DNA of 34,290 nucleotides from Candidatus Rifleibacteriota bacterium (lineage in GTDB: Bacteria > Riflebacteria > Ozemobacteria > Ozemobacterales > Ozemobacteraceae): contig JAKQKW010000402.1 in NCBI GenBank assembly GCA_029560455.1, positions 1 through 34,290 of the forward strand. The letters run 5' to 3'. The number at the start of each line of letters is the position of its first letter. Within the stretch, counting starts at the first letter, position 1. The notes under the pieces were generated by a model that ran no database searches, was not told the DNA's origin, and saw nothing but the letters and a program-made list of their open reading frames with translations. Below, piece by piece: positions 7,445-16,324 of this stretch. The translations under genes were made by a program, and so were the position numbers.

Positions 7445-9883
7445 TCAGGCCGAAAGGGTTTCGCGGTAGAAACTTTCCCATATTTCGCGTTCTTCATTCA
7501 TTACATAAAGAGCGAAGTGGTCGCGCAGCAGTTTGACACAGAAATCAAGTACGGTTTCTTCCGGAATTCCGGTTTCGTGGCTGTAATAAATAAAGATGGC
7601 TCCGAGCAGTCTTGAATTGTGCAATAACGGGAAGGTGATGCAGCCGCCTTCATCTTCGCCGAGGTCGATAGTTATCTTGTTGCGGGGGTTAGCCTTGAGA
7701 ACCCCCAGAACTTCGGTTTCGGCGGCATTGATTACCAGCTGGCGCGAACGATCGATACGACTGCAGACTTCTATGCTTTCATCATTGCCGATCCTTACCA
7801 GCATTGCATCTTTGACCGGCGCCAGGCGCCCGAATTCGTTCAGCAGACCGGCGAATGGTCTTTCTTCGTCTTCAGGCTTGCTGTAAACCATTGACTTGAT
7901 GCTGTCAAGCTGTGTGTAAAGACGGGTTATAGACTGGTGCAGCTTTTCGTTCTTGCTACGGGCATCACGGTTGATGATGGCGTTTCGAATAGCTGCAGCA
8001 GAATGTTTCAGATAGTAGCTGAGCATATTGACAACCAGTTCGGGGCTATCTTCGTGACCATATTTTTCCAGCATCATCATGCCAAGAATCTTATTCTGAT
8101 GCCTGACCGGAATATAAGCCACAAGTCTCTGCATCTGTCCGTTGCTGATGGCCAGCGAGGCTGATTTTTCCGGGGTGATCTGGGCGTTGATGATTACCGG
8201 TCGGCCTTCATTCAGAGCAGGGTTGAGAATTTCAGGATTGTTGCGTGGAATATCGAGCAGCCGGGGCGAAGCCTTGCGAACATCGAGAATCTCACCGCGC
8301 TGGTGGTCGCTGTCTTCTGCCTTGAAAATGTGCAGACAGGTGTGATCGAGGTTGAAAAGATCCCGGGTGCGTTTTTCAATCAATGCTACCAGTTCTTCAA
8401 TCTCACCACAGGCGTTCATAAGCTCAGAGACTTCGTCAAGAAGCAGCTGTTTATAGTCGAGCTCGGCAGAAAGCTGATCATTCGATGATTTAACGGTGGC
8501 CAGTTCGGTCATCAGGCCGGTGATCTGATTATTCTGGTTTGAGTTCTCAGATTTGTAATCTTTCAGCTTCTGGTTGAGAAGTTCGATTTCTATGCTCTTT
8601 TCGAGAGCTGACTTCTGCATTTCTTCGAAGGATCTGAAATTTTCGCGGTTTTCAAGCGATACTTTCTCAAGAGTCGAGTTGATTTCACCAAGTTCCCGCG
8701 TAAGGTTTTCAACCCTGTTTTTCAGGAAAATTTCTTCGGTGCGTTCCTCAAAAATGGCGAGAATTTTCTGCTTGTCGTCGCAATCGCGAAAACACGAGAT
8801 TCTTGCATTGAAAAGATGCTCGGTACCTTCGCTCGAGGCTATTTTAATTTTTTCCAGTACTCTTCTGCTGCCGCTGGTAAGAACGGCCTGGATGACATAG
8901 CCCATGCCATACTGCTCAAGCTCCGGGAAAGCGGCGAATAGATTTTTGCCACCCAGATCGGAAGGGAAAAAGCCGTTGCGGTCTACCTTGATTTTTTCGA
9001 CATTTCCGGCCGCATCGGCAATCAGCCAGGCATGTGCGCCCTGCTCAGCGGCGAAGGTCGAGGCAATGGCGCGAGAATTGCTTTTATAAAGCAGGTCGTT
9101 GAGAAAGAAAATCCGTTCTTTAAATACGGTAGTAAGCTTGTGGGCGAGAAAAGCGGTTGCAAAAAGACCGGTTGCCATAACTGTCGAGTTAGAATACAGC
9201 CATCCGCTGCACTGGCTCAGATCGCCATAGACCGGGGGATAAAACTTGATGTGCGGCAGAAACTGAAACTTGACCAGCATGCCGGTAATGAACCAGGCTG
9301 AAGCGGCAACCACAGAATACATTGCGCCTGAGCCAAGACCCATGACGGCGCCGGCCACAGTGATCGGAATGACATTGAGCAGAAACACCGGACTTTCGAT
9401 CGAACCGGTGTATCTTGTCAACAGCATGATTACTGTAAGATCGCTGATCACCTGAGTATGCATGACATTGCTCAATGAAAACGGGTTGAACAAAAGGTCT
9501 TTGAGGGTTTCGAGCAGCATCAGATAGATTATGGCTGCAACCTTCGAGATCGCCAGTGGCAGACTGGTAATACCACTCAGGCCACGTGTTCTGATTCCGG
9601 AAAACAGCTGTGAAACGACTCGCAGCAAAAGCCTTTTGAGAGTGCCGATGCCGTGAGTTACCGTCATCTGCCTCGAAAGCAGTGAAAAATGCAGGGTGAA
9701 GTAGACGTTCAATACCGCAAGAATGCAGCAGAGAATGTAGATTGGCTCGATTTTGAAGCTCATTCCGAGCCCATGCAGGCTCAAAAGGCTGAAACCGAAG
9801 ATTAACGGAATGCTTGCCCAGCGCAAAGTGATCAGGCCGCGGGCAATCTGTAATTCTCTTATACCGGAGCGGTTGGCAGTCAT
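7445..9883 (-). CDS. Membrane sensor protein with PAS-like region, long coiled coil and two GAF domains; no output domain
   Basis: This is an 812-residue protein. The first ~255 residues hold about six hydrophobic segments (roughly 24-40, 48-68, 113-130, 147-170, 172-200, 232-252), like the N-terminal sensor of some delta-proteobacterial kinases. A PAS-like region follows (about 275-385), then a charged coiled coil (about 385-490), a GAF domain (about 490-640), a linker, and a second GAF domain (about 680-800). The protein ends there: no HisKA, HATPase, GGDEF, EAL, HD-GYP or PP2C motif is visible, so how a signal leaves it is unknown. It may act by binding a partner. The start ATG 9883 has AGGAG 5 bases upstream, but that site lies partly inside a hairpin. 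It has its own terminator and follows the secreted-protein gene by 99 bases. Domain borders are by eye; GAF is the firmer call. Confidence 0.65.
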   Translation of the reverse strand: MTANRSGIRELQIARGLITLRWASIPLIFGFSLLSLHGLGMSFKIEPIYILCCILAVLNVYFTLHFSLLSRQMTVTHGIGTLKRLLLRVVSQLFSGIRTRGLSGITSLPLAISKVAAIIYLMLLETLKDLLFNPFSLSNVMHTQVISDLTVIMLLTRYTGSIESPVFLLNVIPITVAGAVMGLGSGAMYSVVAASAWFITGMLVKFQFLPHIKFYPPVYGDLSQCSGWLYSNSTVMATGLFATAFLAHKLTTVFKERIFFLNDLLYKSNSRAIASTFAAEQGAHAWLIADAAGNVEKIKVDRNGFFPSDLGGKNLFAAFPELEQYGMGYVIQAVLTSGSRRVLEKIKIASSEGTEHLFNARISCFRDCDDKQKILAIFEERTEEIFLKNRVENLTRELGEINSTLEKVSLENRENFRSFEEMQKSALEKSIEIELLNQKLKDYKSENSNQNNQITGLMTELATVKSSNDQLSAELDYKQLLLDEVSELMNACGEIEELVALIEKRTRDLFNLDHTCLHIFKAEDSDHQRGEILDVRKASPRLLDIPRNNPEILNPALNEGRPVIINAQITPEKSASLAISNGQMQRLVAYIPVRHQNKILGMMMLEKYGHEDSPELVVNMLSYYLKHSAAAIRNAIINRDARSKNEKLHQSITRLYTQLDSIKSMVYSKPEDEERPFAGLLNEFGRLAPVKDAMLVRIGNDESIEVCSRIDRSRQLVINAAETEVLGVLKANPRNKITIDLGEDEGGCITFPLLHNSRLLGAIFIYYSHETGIPEETVLDFCVKLLRDHFALYVMNEEREIWESFYRETLSA

Positions 9884-9888
9884 AATAT

Positions 9889-9922
9889 CTCCTGAACTAA
9901 CGACGGATAAACATAGTTCAGG
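9889..9922 (-). promoter_or_regulatory. Inverted repeat overlapping the sensor gene's ribosome-binding site
   Basis: A perfect 9-base inverted repeat, CCTGAACTA (9891-9899) and TAGTTCAGG (9914-9922) with a 14-base loop, lies just before the sensor start. In the minus-strand message the second arm includes three of the five bases of the AGGAG ribosome site (9893-9889), so the folded RNA would partly hide it. As DNA it could equally be an operator. Confidence 0.45.
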
Positions 9923-9982
9923 CCAGATATCGGCAGTATCGGAGAATTATTTAATGAAAAGTTGAAACGGCGACCCTGCCAG

Positions 9983-11584
9983 CTATCTTCTCAGGGTTTT
10001 AAGTGCGATGTCGCGCGCTGCCAGAAGAGAAAGTATTTCAGCGCAGCCCCTGCCGGTGGCAGTGGCAATTGCCCAGCGTCTGCTAAAAGCCTGTGAATTG
10101 CCCGCCGGGAAACGAATGGCACTGGCAATACTGCTGTCATTGCCCGTATGCCATTCATGGGTCTGGGTATTCGGTGGCCAGCCCTGCTGCAGAAGACCGC
10201 GCAACTCAAATGGGGTGATATTGCAGCTGGCAGCGATTCCGATGCGCATGCTGCTGGAGATGTCGCTTCTCAGACCTCTTTCAAAGAGAATGCCGGTAAT
10301 GCGTGAACGCAGACGTGCGACGCAGCCGCTGACCTGGCTGACGTGGCTGTGGAAGCTAATTGTCAACCTGTCGAGCTCTGAATCGTCGATGCTGATAGGA
10401 AATGACGTTGCCGACTCAGTGCCGATGCCCTCTTTGATAATATTCAGAGTGCCTCTGCTGCCGATAAATGTGAGTGATACGTCAGCCGTATCGCTGCCAG
10501 AACTAAGACTGCATGCCGCAAATCTCGGAAAAGTGTTGCCGGAATAGCTCAGTTCGTGTTGCCGACTCTCGGGGACTGACACTCCGTCAAAAATTTTGTC
10601 AGGTTTGACGAACGCGATGTCCGACTGTTCAAAATCTGAAAAATTGCCACCCCAGTGCTGAACCCAGGCATGAAATAGGCTGCGTTTGGTCAGATCGCGC
10701 CGGTCATCGGAAAAAATGCGGACAATTCTTGCGGCAAAGCTTTTCCAGAGAGGCGAGCTCTCGCCATCATAATTCTGGCGTGCAAATTGTCGCAGTTTTT
10801 CCTGGCTGCCAGCAAGTGTTTCTTCGTCGCCACTTATTGTCAGAGTCAGGCAAAGGGAGTTGCCGCAGTTGAGAATCTCATAGCTGGCAGAACCGACACT
10901 GGTTTCACTGATAAATTTTTCGCCGATAAATTTTGCAGAAATGAATGGGGCGGTGGAAAATTCGTTCCAGGTTAGAACTGCATAGAGCGTAACCGGAACA
11001 GCCGGAATAACCAGAGGGCCGTTATCGGGTCTCGGAAATGAGCTGTCGTAAAGCGATGCAAAAAGCTCAGTGTCGGGGCCAAGCATCTCTTTAACCCGGG
11101 TACTGTCGTTTGAAGTGAAGAGAGAGACGGGAACAGTTGCTGAAGCCTGGTTATAACTGCTGGCCCGATGCCGCCAGAGAATGCTGTGCAGGTAGTTTGC
11201 AAGAGACTGCCTGCTGTTGTCGCTCTGAACCCCTGGAATTTTGCCGGCAAGACCTGTCAGCATGGTGCGGCAGATGCTCGCTGCTGAGTCGTCACCACCC
11301 GGATACAGCAGTGAAAATTGCACTCCATTGAGATTGTAGCTGGCGGACCAGATGGCGCCGACAGAATTTATGCGGTCGGCCAGGTTTGCCGGCTTGTCCT
11401 GCATTGTCTGCAGCAGAGCCTGAAACAGGCTTTCAGAACGGTTCAACTGGCCAGAAAACGGCGGCGAAAAAGTGATGACGATAACGTTCATCTGCCCGGC
11501 GCCGGGGACAGTCTGGGCACCAGCTGAAACGGGCAGCAACGCCAGAAAAAGCAACAGATTGAAAATGTACGCAAAAAATCTCAT
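9983..11584 (-). CDS. Secreted protein of unknown function
   Basis: This is a 533-residue protein beginning MRFFAYIFNLLLFLALL and continuing to VSAGAQ, a good Sec signal peptide with cleavage near residue 24, so it is probably periplasmic or outer-membrane associated. I do not recognise the mature part. It is rich in Ser and Gly, mixes alpha and beta, and has scattered Cys that could form disulfides. Passages such as ALLQTMQDKPANLADRI and ISGDEETLAGSQEKLRQFA faintly recall non-catalytic halves of M16 peptidases, but no HxxEH motif is present and this is weak. The frame is open to 11602, but ATG 11584 gives the cleaner signal peptide and lies exactly where transcription from an extended -10 box would begin. 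It precedes the sensor gene on the same strand by 99 bases, so a sensor/secreted-protein pair is possible. Confidence 0.55.
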   Translation of the reverse strand: MRFFAYIFNLLLFLALLPVSAGAQTVPGAGQMNVIVITFSPPFSGQLNRSESLFQALLQTMQDKPANLADRINSVGAIWSASYNLNGVQFSLLYPGGDDSAASICRTMLTGLAGKIPGVQSDNSRQSLANYLHSILWRHRASSYNQASATVPVSLFTSNDSTRVKEMLGPDTELFASLYDSSFPRPDNGPLVIPAVPVTLYAVLTWNEFSTAPFISAKFIGEKFISETSVGSASYEILNCGNSLCLTLTISGDEETLAGSQEKLRQFARQNYDGESSPLWKSFAARIVRIFSDDRRDLTKRSLFHAWVQHWGGNFSDFEQSDIAFVKPDKIFDGVSVPESRQHELSYSGNTFPRFAACSLSSGSDTADVSLTFIGSRGTLNIIKEGIGTESATSFPISIDDSELDRLTISFHSHVSQVSGCVARLRSRITGILFERGLRSDISSSMRIGIAASCNITPFELRGLLQQGWPPNTQTHEWHTGNDSSIASAIRFPAGNSQAFSRRWAIATATGRGCAEILSLLAARDIALKTLRR

Positions 11585-11590
11585 GGCTGC

Positions 11591-11599
11591 ATTATAGCA
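11591..11599 (-). promoter_or_regulatory. Extended -10 promoter, possibly giving a leaderless transcript
   Basis: On the minus strand TGCTATAAT (11599-11591) is a perfect extended -10 element (TGnTATAAT); no good -35 is visible. The predicted start point is 7 bases past the last T, at 11584, which is the A of the chosen ATG of the secreted-protein gene. No Shine-Dalgarno sequence precedes that ATG. Confidence 0.4.
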
Positions 11600-11687
11600 C
11601 ATTGACCTGTCTGCAGCTAAAAAGTTACATTAAGTTCTCTGTGAGCCAATATGAGCCGGGCGGCGATGATGAAATAAAAGCTAATGC

Positions 11688-11716
11688 TTGCTTTTATGGC
11701 GGTCGGAAATTAAAAT
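11688..11716 (+). promoter_or_regulatory. Candidate promoter of the dolichol-kinase-like gene
   Basis: TTGCTT (11688-11693) and TAAAAT (11711-11716) are 17 bases apart. The predicted start is near 11723, giving a leader of about 29 bases that still contains the AAGGCGG ribosome site. The -35 box overlaps a small inverted repeat, AAAAGC...GCTTTT. Confidence 0.4.
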
Positions 11717-11751
11717 CATGGGCATAGCATATCTTTTGAAGGCGGTAACAG

Positions 11752-13146
11752 ATGGTTTCCTGGGATGCAGAAGTCGGCTCGGCATTGATTGTAGCGGCTC
11801 TGTTTCTGGTTCTTGTCGGCTGTGGTGAAATTCTTCGCGGTCTGAACGCCTGTTCTCAGGAAGCTACCCGAAAATTTGTGCATCTGACCGGCGGTATCGT
11901 ATCGCTGTGTTTTGCCTACGTTTTCAAATCACACTGGACAATCCTGGCTCTCTGCGTAGCCTTTGTCACACTGATGGCCACCACACGAAAAATGGGGTTG
12001 CTGAAGTCGGTTCACGGGATTAAGCGCAAGTCGAGTGGCGATATTCTACACCCGGTTGCCATTTATCTCACTTTTGCCGCCACCAGCTATTTCGAAAAGC
12101 CCGATTTTTACCTGATATCGGTTATGGTGCTTTCGGTTTCAGATGCTCTGGCAGCGATAATCGGTGTTTCATACGGTTTTAAGGTCTACAGCGTCGAAGA
12201 AGAGCGCAAAAGCCTCGAAGGCTCGGTGATTTTTCTGTTGTCGACTTTTCTGATCGTTCACCTTGGCTTGCTGCTGCTGACCTCGGTCGGGCGCATGGAA
12301 TGTGTTTTGTCAGCTCTGCTTATCGCAGTTCTGGTGACCTGTTTCGAGGCGATTTCGCTGGGGGGCGCCGACAATATAATTATTCCGTTTGGTACGCTGT
12401 TCATTATTATGAAGATCACCACGAAGCCGATACCCGAAATTATTGGCCAGCTCTGCTCGGTCGGCATTATCTTTTTGACAACCTACCTGTTCGGTAATCT
12501 GTCAGGGCGACTTGGCACCTCCGGAATAATCGGCGTCGGTCTGATGGGCTATGCTGCCTGGAGCCTGATCGGAGCCGAATGGTACATTCCGGTTTTTGTC
12601 TGCACGATTCTGATTTCGCTTGTCGACCTTTTTCTCGAAATGCCAGGCAACCAGGATGAATTGCTGCGCGTCAGACCGATTTTTTACATGTTTGCCGTTT
12701 CGGCCTGCTGGATCATCGGTGCCAACCTGAGTCTGATCAACCGCCTCATTGACACTTCAATGTTTTTTGTTCCGTATGTTGTCAGTTTTGCCGCAATTTT
12801 GAGCATTCGCTGGAAATGGTCACAGCGAGCGGGCAATCTCGCCTCTGCCAGTCGCCGGCGCGTAATTCCGCGCTCTATTGCCGAGGGCAACTTTCTTGTG
12901 CGCTCAGTTTTTCTGTCGCTGGCTTTTCTGCCGATAAATCATTTTCTCGGGCTTGAATTGCTCAACCCGGCTTTTTCAGCAGCAACCTGCCTGGTCGGTA
13001 TTATTGTTTCAGACGCCATTTACTGGGGTATAGGAAAACGCTATCACGGCCAGTGGAGCCGGATAGCGTTTCTGCGACTTGGTATGGTTGCGGTTTTTCT
13101 GTCGTCGAGTCTGGTTTTTGCGGCCAACCTGTGGTTTTACCGCTGA
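11752..13146 (+). CDS. SEC59/DGK1/VTE5-type (dolichol/phytol kinase-like) membrane protein with extra C-terminal membrane domain
   Basis: This is a 464-residue, very hydrophobic protein. Residues 1-225 carry the motifs of the CTP-dependent polyprenol/phytol kinase and CDP-diglyceride family: RKFVH (40-44), SGDILHP (95-101), SVSDALAAIIG (128-138), KSLEGS (153-158) and FEAISLGGADNIIIP (198-212). Such enzymes phosphorylate isoprenoid alcohols or diacylglycerol in the membrane. Family members usually stop near 200-230 residues; here about 240 more follow with several further membrane spans and a second, weaker GxxG-type repeat region (about 248-275) that may be DUF92-like. It could therefore be a two-domain enzyme; the exact substrate is unknown. 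The start ATG 11752 follows AAGGCGG. It is a single gene converging on the 5'-nucleotidase with only 4 bases between, and no terminator is visible there. Confidence 0.65.
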   Translation: MVSWDAEVGSALIVAALFLVLVGCGEILRGLNACSQEATRKFVHLTGGIVSLCFAYVFKSHWTILALCVAFVTLMATTRKMGLLKSVHGIKRKSSGDILHPVAIYLTFAATSYFEKPDFYLISVMVLSVSDALAAIIGVSYGFKVYSVEEERKSLEGSVIFLLSTFLIVHLGLLLLTSVGRMECVLSALLIAVLVTCFEAISLGGADNIIIPFGTLFIIMKITTKPIPEIIGQLCSVGIIFLTTYLFGNLSGRLGTSGIIGVGLMGYAAWSLIGAEWYIPVFVCTILISLVDLFLEMPGNQDELLRVRPIFYMFAVSACWIIGANLSLINRLIDTSMFFVPYVVSFAAILSIRWKWSQRAGNLASASRRRVIPRSIAEGNFLVRSVFLSLAFLPINHFLGLELLNPAFSAATCLVGIIVSDAIYWGIGKRYHGQWSRIAFLRLGMVAVFLSSSLVFAANLWFYR

Positions 13147-13150
13147 CCCG

Positions 13151-14689
13151 TCAGCCCTGAAGTTTGAAGGGCAGTTCGCGATAGTCGGGCAGGGTGCCAA
13201 GCTTCTTCAGCAGCCCTTCGACAGCGTCACGCATGAAAACACCAGAATCTTCTATTTTCTGTGGATCAGCGAACAGTTTGTCGCCGGCAATGTTTCCGTT
13301 TGCCATGAATGATGAGGTCGAAACCCGGTAGGTTCTGGCCGGCGAAAGTGGTTCGCCGCCAATCATGATGTTTTCTGCCCGGCCATTTTTGCGGTCGAGA
13401 ACACCGGTAACACCGGCAAACTGATAACCATCAGGATCGCCAAAGTTGGCAGCGACGAAGTCGAGCATCTTCTGAACGGCAGCACCGCTCATGGCGAAAG
13501 TAACGACGGTATTGTCATAGGGTACGGCTTCATAGATCTCGCCCCGGGTAAGCTCGCCGGCCTTCAAATCGGTGCGTATGGCCCCGGAATTGACAATACA
13601 GATGTCTGAACCGGCAGCATCGCGCATACCTGCGGCAATAAACGAGCCCATCGGCAACAGTGCCTTTTTGCGTTCATCTTTCGGAAAATTCAGATCGGCC
13701 GGTGCCTGACCGAGCACCTCGTTCATGATTTTCTGCAGTGTCTGGTCATAGTCAGAAACCATCTTTACGAGCCCGGCCGGCGCCAGATGCTCAAATTGCG
13801 GGCTGACTTTGATCAGACTGCCAGACCAGCTGGCGATACGGCGGTCATCTTCAATCAGCAGGTCGATACGACCGACAAAGTGGCCCCATTCTCCGGCCTG
13901 AGCGACCAGAGTGCCGTTCAGGCCATTATTGCAGGTTCCGGCTTCAGCTTTGTTGGCCACCAGTTTTGGCTGATTCAGTTCAACATGCGTGTGCCCGCCG
14001 ATCAGCAGGTCGATTTCGGCCACAGCGGCAGCAATCTGCTCGTCGAATTCGATGCCGGCATGTGAAAGGAGAATTACCAGGTCGACATAGGGTCTTATGC
14101 GTCTGGCAGTGATTCTGACAGCTTCGGTTTGATCCTGAAGGGCCATCGGTGCCCTGATTTTGCGGTCGATGTCTTCCCAGGCTTCATTGCCGATGCTGCC
14201 GATTACGCCAATCTTCAGACCATTTCTGACGAAAACATGATACGGGGCAAAAACCGGTCGTCTGGTGCCGGCAAAAAAGACGTTGCAGCAGAGCAGGCGC
14301 ATACCGGTTTCGGCCAGTCGGGCCTGCAGATTGCCAAGATCGTTGTCAAGTTCGTGATTGCCGAGCGTGGTTGCGTCATAACCACAGGCTTTCGCCGTCC
14401 GGTAGCAGGCTTCGCCTTTGAAGGTACTGTAAAAAGGCGTTCCCTGAAGAATGTCGCCGGCATCGAGCAACAGGATTTCACCTTCCTGGCTGCGGATATG
14501 CTCGATCAGGCCTGAACGGCGCACTATCCCGCCGCAATCCGGGCCGTGTTGCTTGCTGTCAAATGGCAGCATACGCGAATGCGTATCGTTGGTGTGCAGA
14601 ATGGTCAGGCGCGTGGCTGCATCGACCGGTAAGAAAAACAGGGTGACAAAGGCCAGCAGCATGGCTGCTGCTTTAAAATTGTTTTTCAT
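13151..14689 (-). CDS. Secreted 5'-nucleotidase / UshA-family metallophosphoesterase
   Basis: This 512-residue protein has a Sec signal peptide (about 1-25, ending VDAAT). The N-terminal calcineurin-like domain has the two-metal site: Asp35 and His37 (HTNDTH), Asp79 (DAGD), Asn111-His112 (GNHE), His210 and the GGHTH pair His233/His235. The C-terminal 5_nucleotid_C domain includes VNSGAIRTDL and YEAVPYDNTVV, where substrate nucleotides bind. It should remove phosphate from extracellular nucleotides or related sugar nucleotides in the periplasm, releasing nucleosides. It lies 7 bases after pepD and its GAGG ribosome site is inside the pepD end, so the two are co-transcribed; both fit nutrient salvage. 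Length is typical of UshA/YfkN single-unit enzymes. Confidence 0.85.
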   Translation of the reverse strand: MKNNFKAAAMLLAFVTLFFLPVDAATRLTILHTNDTHSRMLPFDSKQHGPDCGGIVRRSGLIEHIRSQEGEILLLDAGDILQGTPFYSTFKGEACYRTAKACGYDATTLGNHELDNDLGNLQARLAETGMRLLCCNVFFAGTRRPVFAPYHVFVRNGLKIGVIGSIGNEAWEDIDRKIRAPMALQDQTEAVRITARRIRPYVDLVILLSHAGIEFDEQIAAAVAEIDLLIGGHTHVELNQPKLVANKAEAGTCNNGLNGTLVAQAGEWGHFVGRIDLLIEDDRRIASWSGSLIKVSPQFEHLAPAGLVKMVSDYDQTLQKIMNEVLGQAPADLNFPKDERKKALLPMGSFIAAGMRDAAGSDICIVNSGAIRTDLKAGELTRGEIYEAVPYDNTVVTFAMSGAAVQKMLDFVAANFGDPDGYQFAGVTGVLDRKNGRAENIMIGGEPLSPARTYRVSTSSFMANGNIAGDKLFADPQKIEDSGVFMRDAVEGLLKKLGTLPDYRELPFKLQG

Positions 14690-14696
14690 GGCTGCC

Positions 14697-16199
14697 TCAG
14701 AGTTCTGCGAGAATGTTTTTCAGCAGCGAATAAACCTTCGGTAAAGATGGCAGAAACATCTTTTCTTCAGGAGAATGCGGGTTTCTGATAGTCGGGCCAA
14801 GCGATATCATCTGCATACCGGGGTGCAGGTTGCCGATCAGACCACATTCAAGACCGGCGTGAATAGCTTCGACCCGCGGTTTTTCCTTGAACAGCGATTC
14901 ATAGATTTCGCAGCATTTCTTCAGCAGTGCTGAATTGAAATCGGGGCGCCATGACGGGTAACCGTTGCCGCTGTGATAGCGGGCGCCACCAAGGCGGGCA
15001 ACCGCTTCAATGCGGGCGGTGATAGCATCGCGCCGACTCATTACCGAACTGCGCTGGCTTGTGAGAACAAACAGACGTCCTTCGTTGACCCAGACTTTGG
15101 CAAGATTTGACGAAGTTTCGACAAGGTGCGGCATTTCAGTAGACCTTGCGGCGACGCCATGCGGAATGGCGATTATCAGATCGAGAACTCTCAGGCTGAT
15201 ATAACTGAGCATGGCGCGACGGTCAGGCGTCTGATGCAGGGTTTTCAGACTGATGCGCAGACCCGGGTCGGTAACCGTAAATTCGGATCTGATAGTTTCA
15301 TGGTTGCCGGCGACGATTTCGGCGACTTTGTCTGATTCGCTTACCGGAACGTAAAAGGTGGCTTCAGCATCACGCGGAATGGCGTTGTGGGCTGTGCCTC
15401 CGAGAACACCGATCAGACGCACGTCGGTATGTTCGCGAATGCGATGTAGAACCCGGGCCAGAACTCTGATGGCATTAGCTCTTTCGTTGACGATGTTTTC
15501 GCCTGAATGGCCACCGGTACAGCCACCAACCATCAGCTGCATGGCGACATAATCATTCGGAACTTCTTCGTAGTCGAGGTCGAGCTCAATATGTGTGTCT
15601 TTGCCGCCAGCACAGCCGACGGTAAACACGTTGTCATTTTCTGAATCGATGTTTATCAGATATTTTCCGTTGAGAGTGCCTGGTTTAAGGCCGTTGGCAC
15701 CGGTCAGGCCTGTTTCTTCCTCGACGGTGAAGAGCAGTTCTACAGCCGGGTGTTTAATGCTGCTGTCGGTCATCAGGCACTGAGCGATGGCAATGGCAAT
15801 GCCGTTATCGGCGCCAAGTGTGGTGTGGTCTGCTTTGAGCCATTCGCCATCATAGACCAGTCTGATCGGATCATGGAAAAAATCATGGTTGGAATCGGGG
15901 GTCTTTTCGCAAACCATGTCAAGATGACCCTGCAGCACGATACCCTTGCGCTTTTCCATGCCTTTGCTGGCGGGAATCCTGACGATCAGATTGCCGACCT
16001 GGTCGACCTCGGCGGCAAATTTATGCTTTTCCGCCCATTTTACAAGAAAATCACGAATCTGCGCTTCATTGCCTGATTTGCGCGGAATAGCGCTGATCTC
16101 GGCAAAATGATCGAGGACGGCCTGGGTAATGGCGTCAGCCTTGAAGGCTTTTGCGCCTGTGTCGGCCTTTTTCTTTGAGGTTGTAGAATCCTTTCCCAT
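14697..16199 (-). CDS. pepD: Aminoacyl-histidine dipeptidase PepD (peptidase family M20C)
   Basis: This 500-residue cytosolic zinc peptidase hydrolyses dipeptides such as carnosine and other Xaa-His peptides. The metal and catalytic residues of M20 are present: GHLDMV (His92, Asp94), GADNG (Asp131), TVEEETGLTGA (catalytic Glu161, metal Glu162), the NIDSEND segment after it, and a C-terminal PHSPEE containing the last ligand His. The lid domain has GGHSG and the family-typical region around HNAIPRDA. It is slightly longer than E. coli PepD because of a Lys-rich N-terminal extension of about 20 residues. The start ATG 16199 has AAGGAG 7 bases upstream. It is first of a two-gene unit with the 5'-nucleotidase. 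Confidence 0.9.
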   Translation of the reverse strand: MGKDSTTSKKKADTGAKAFKADAITQAVLDHFAEISAIPRKSGNEAQIRDFLVKWAEKHKFAAEVDQVGNLIVRIPASKGMEKRKGIVLQGHLDMVCEKTPDSNHDFFHDPIRLVYDGEWLKADHTTLGADNGIAIAIAQCLMTDSSIKHPAVELLFTVEEETGLTGANGLKPGTLNGKYLINIDSENDNVFTVGCAGGKDTHIELDLDYEEVPNDYVAMQLMVGGCTGGHSGENIVNERANAIRVLARVLHRIREHTDVRLIGVLGGTAHNAIPRDAEATFYVPVSESDKVAEIVAGNHETIRSEFTVTDPGLRISLKTLHQTPDRRAMLSYISLRVLDLIIAIPHGVAARSTEMPHLVETSSNLAKVWVNEGRLFVLTSQRSSVMSRRDAITARIEAVARLGGARYHSGNGYPSWRPDFNSALLKKCCEIYESLFKEKPRVEAIHAGLECGLIGNLHPGMQMISLGPTIRNPHSPEEKMFLPSLPKVYSLLKNILAEL

Positions 16200-16229
16200 G
16201 ATGGTTCTCCTTTATTTCTGATTCTGTTA

Positions 16230-16258
16230 AAAATACTCCACAACCGGTAACTTTTCAA
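16230..16258 (-). promoter_or_regulatory. Candidate sigma-70-type promoter of pepD
   Basis: On the minus strand TTGAAA (16258-16253) and TATTTT (16235-16230) have a 17-base spacer. The predicted start is near 16223, leaving a 24-base leader that includes the AAGGAG ribosome site. Confidence 0.5.
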
Positions 16259-16324
16259 GAATCAGGGAAATTTCGTGCGCCGGTTTGCCATTCGTGGTAT
16301 TTTGCTGACATATCGGAGTTATCG

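Noticed and set aside
7285..7497. 70-codon minus frame running into the sensor gene end
   Set aside because: It overlaps the sensor's coding end and its terminator hairpin and has no ribosome site. A transposase remnant was considered, but nothing recognisable supports it.
9968..9997. CCCTG...CAGGG hairpin at the end of the secreted-protein gene as a terminator
   Set aside because: On the minus strand no T run follows the stem; it is mostly inside coding sequence, so read-through into the sensor gene is more likely.
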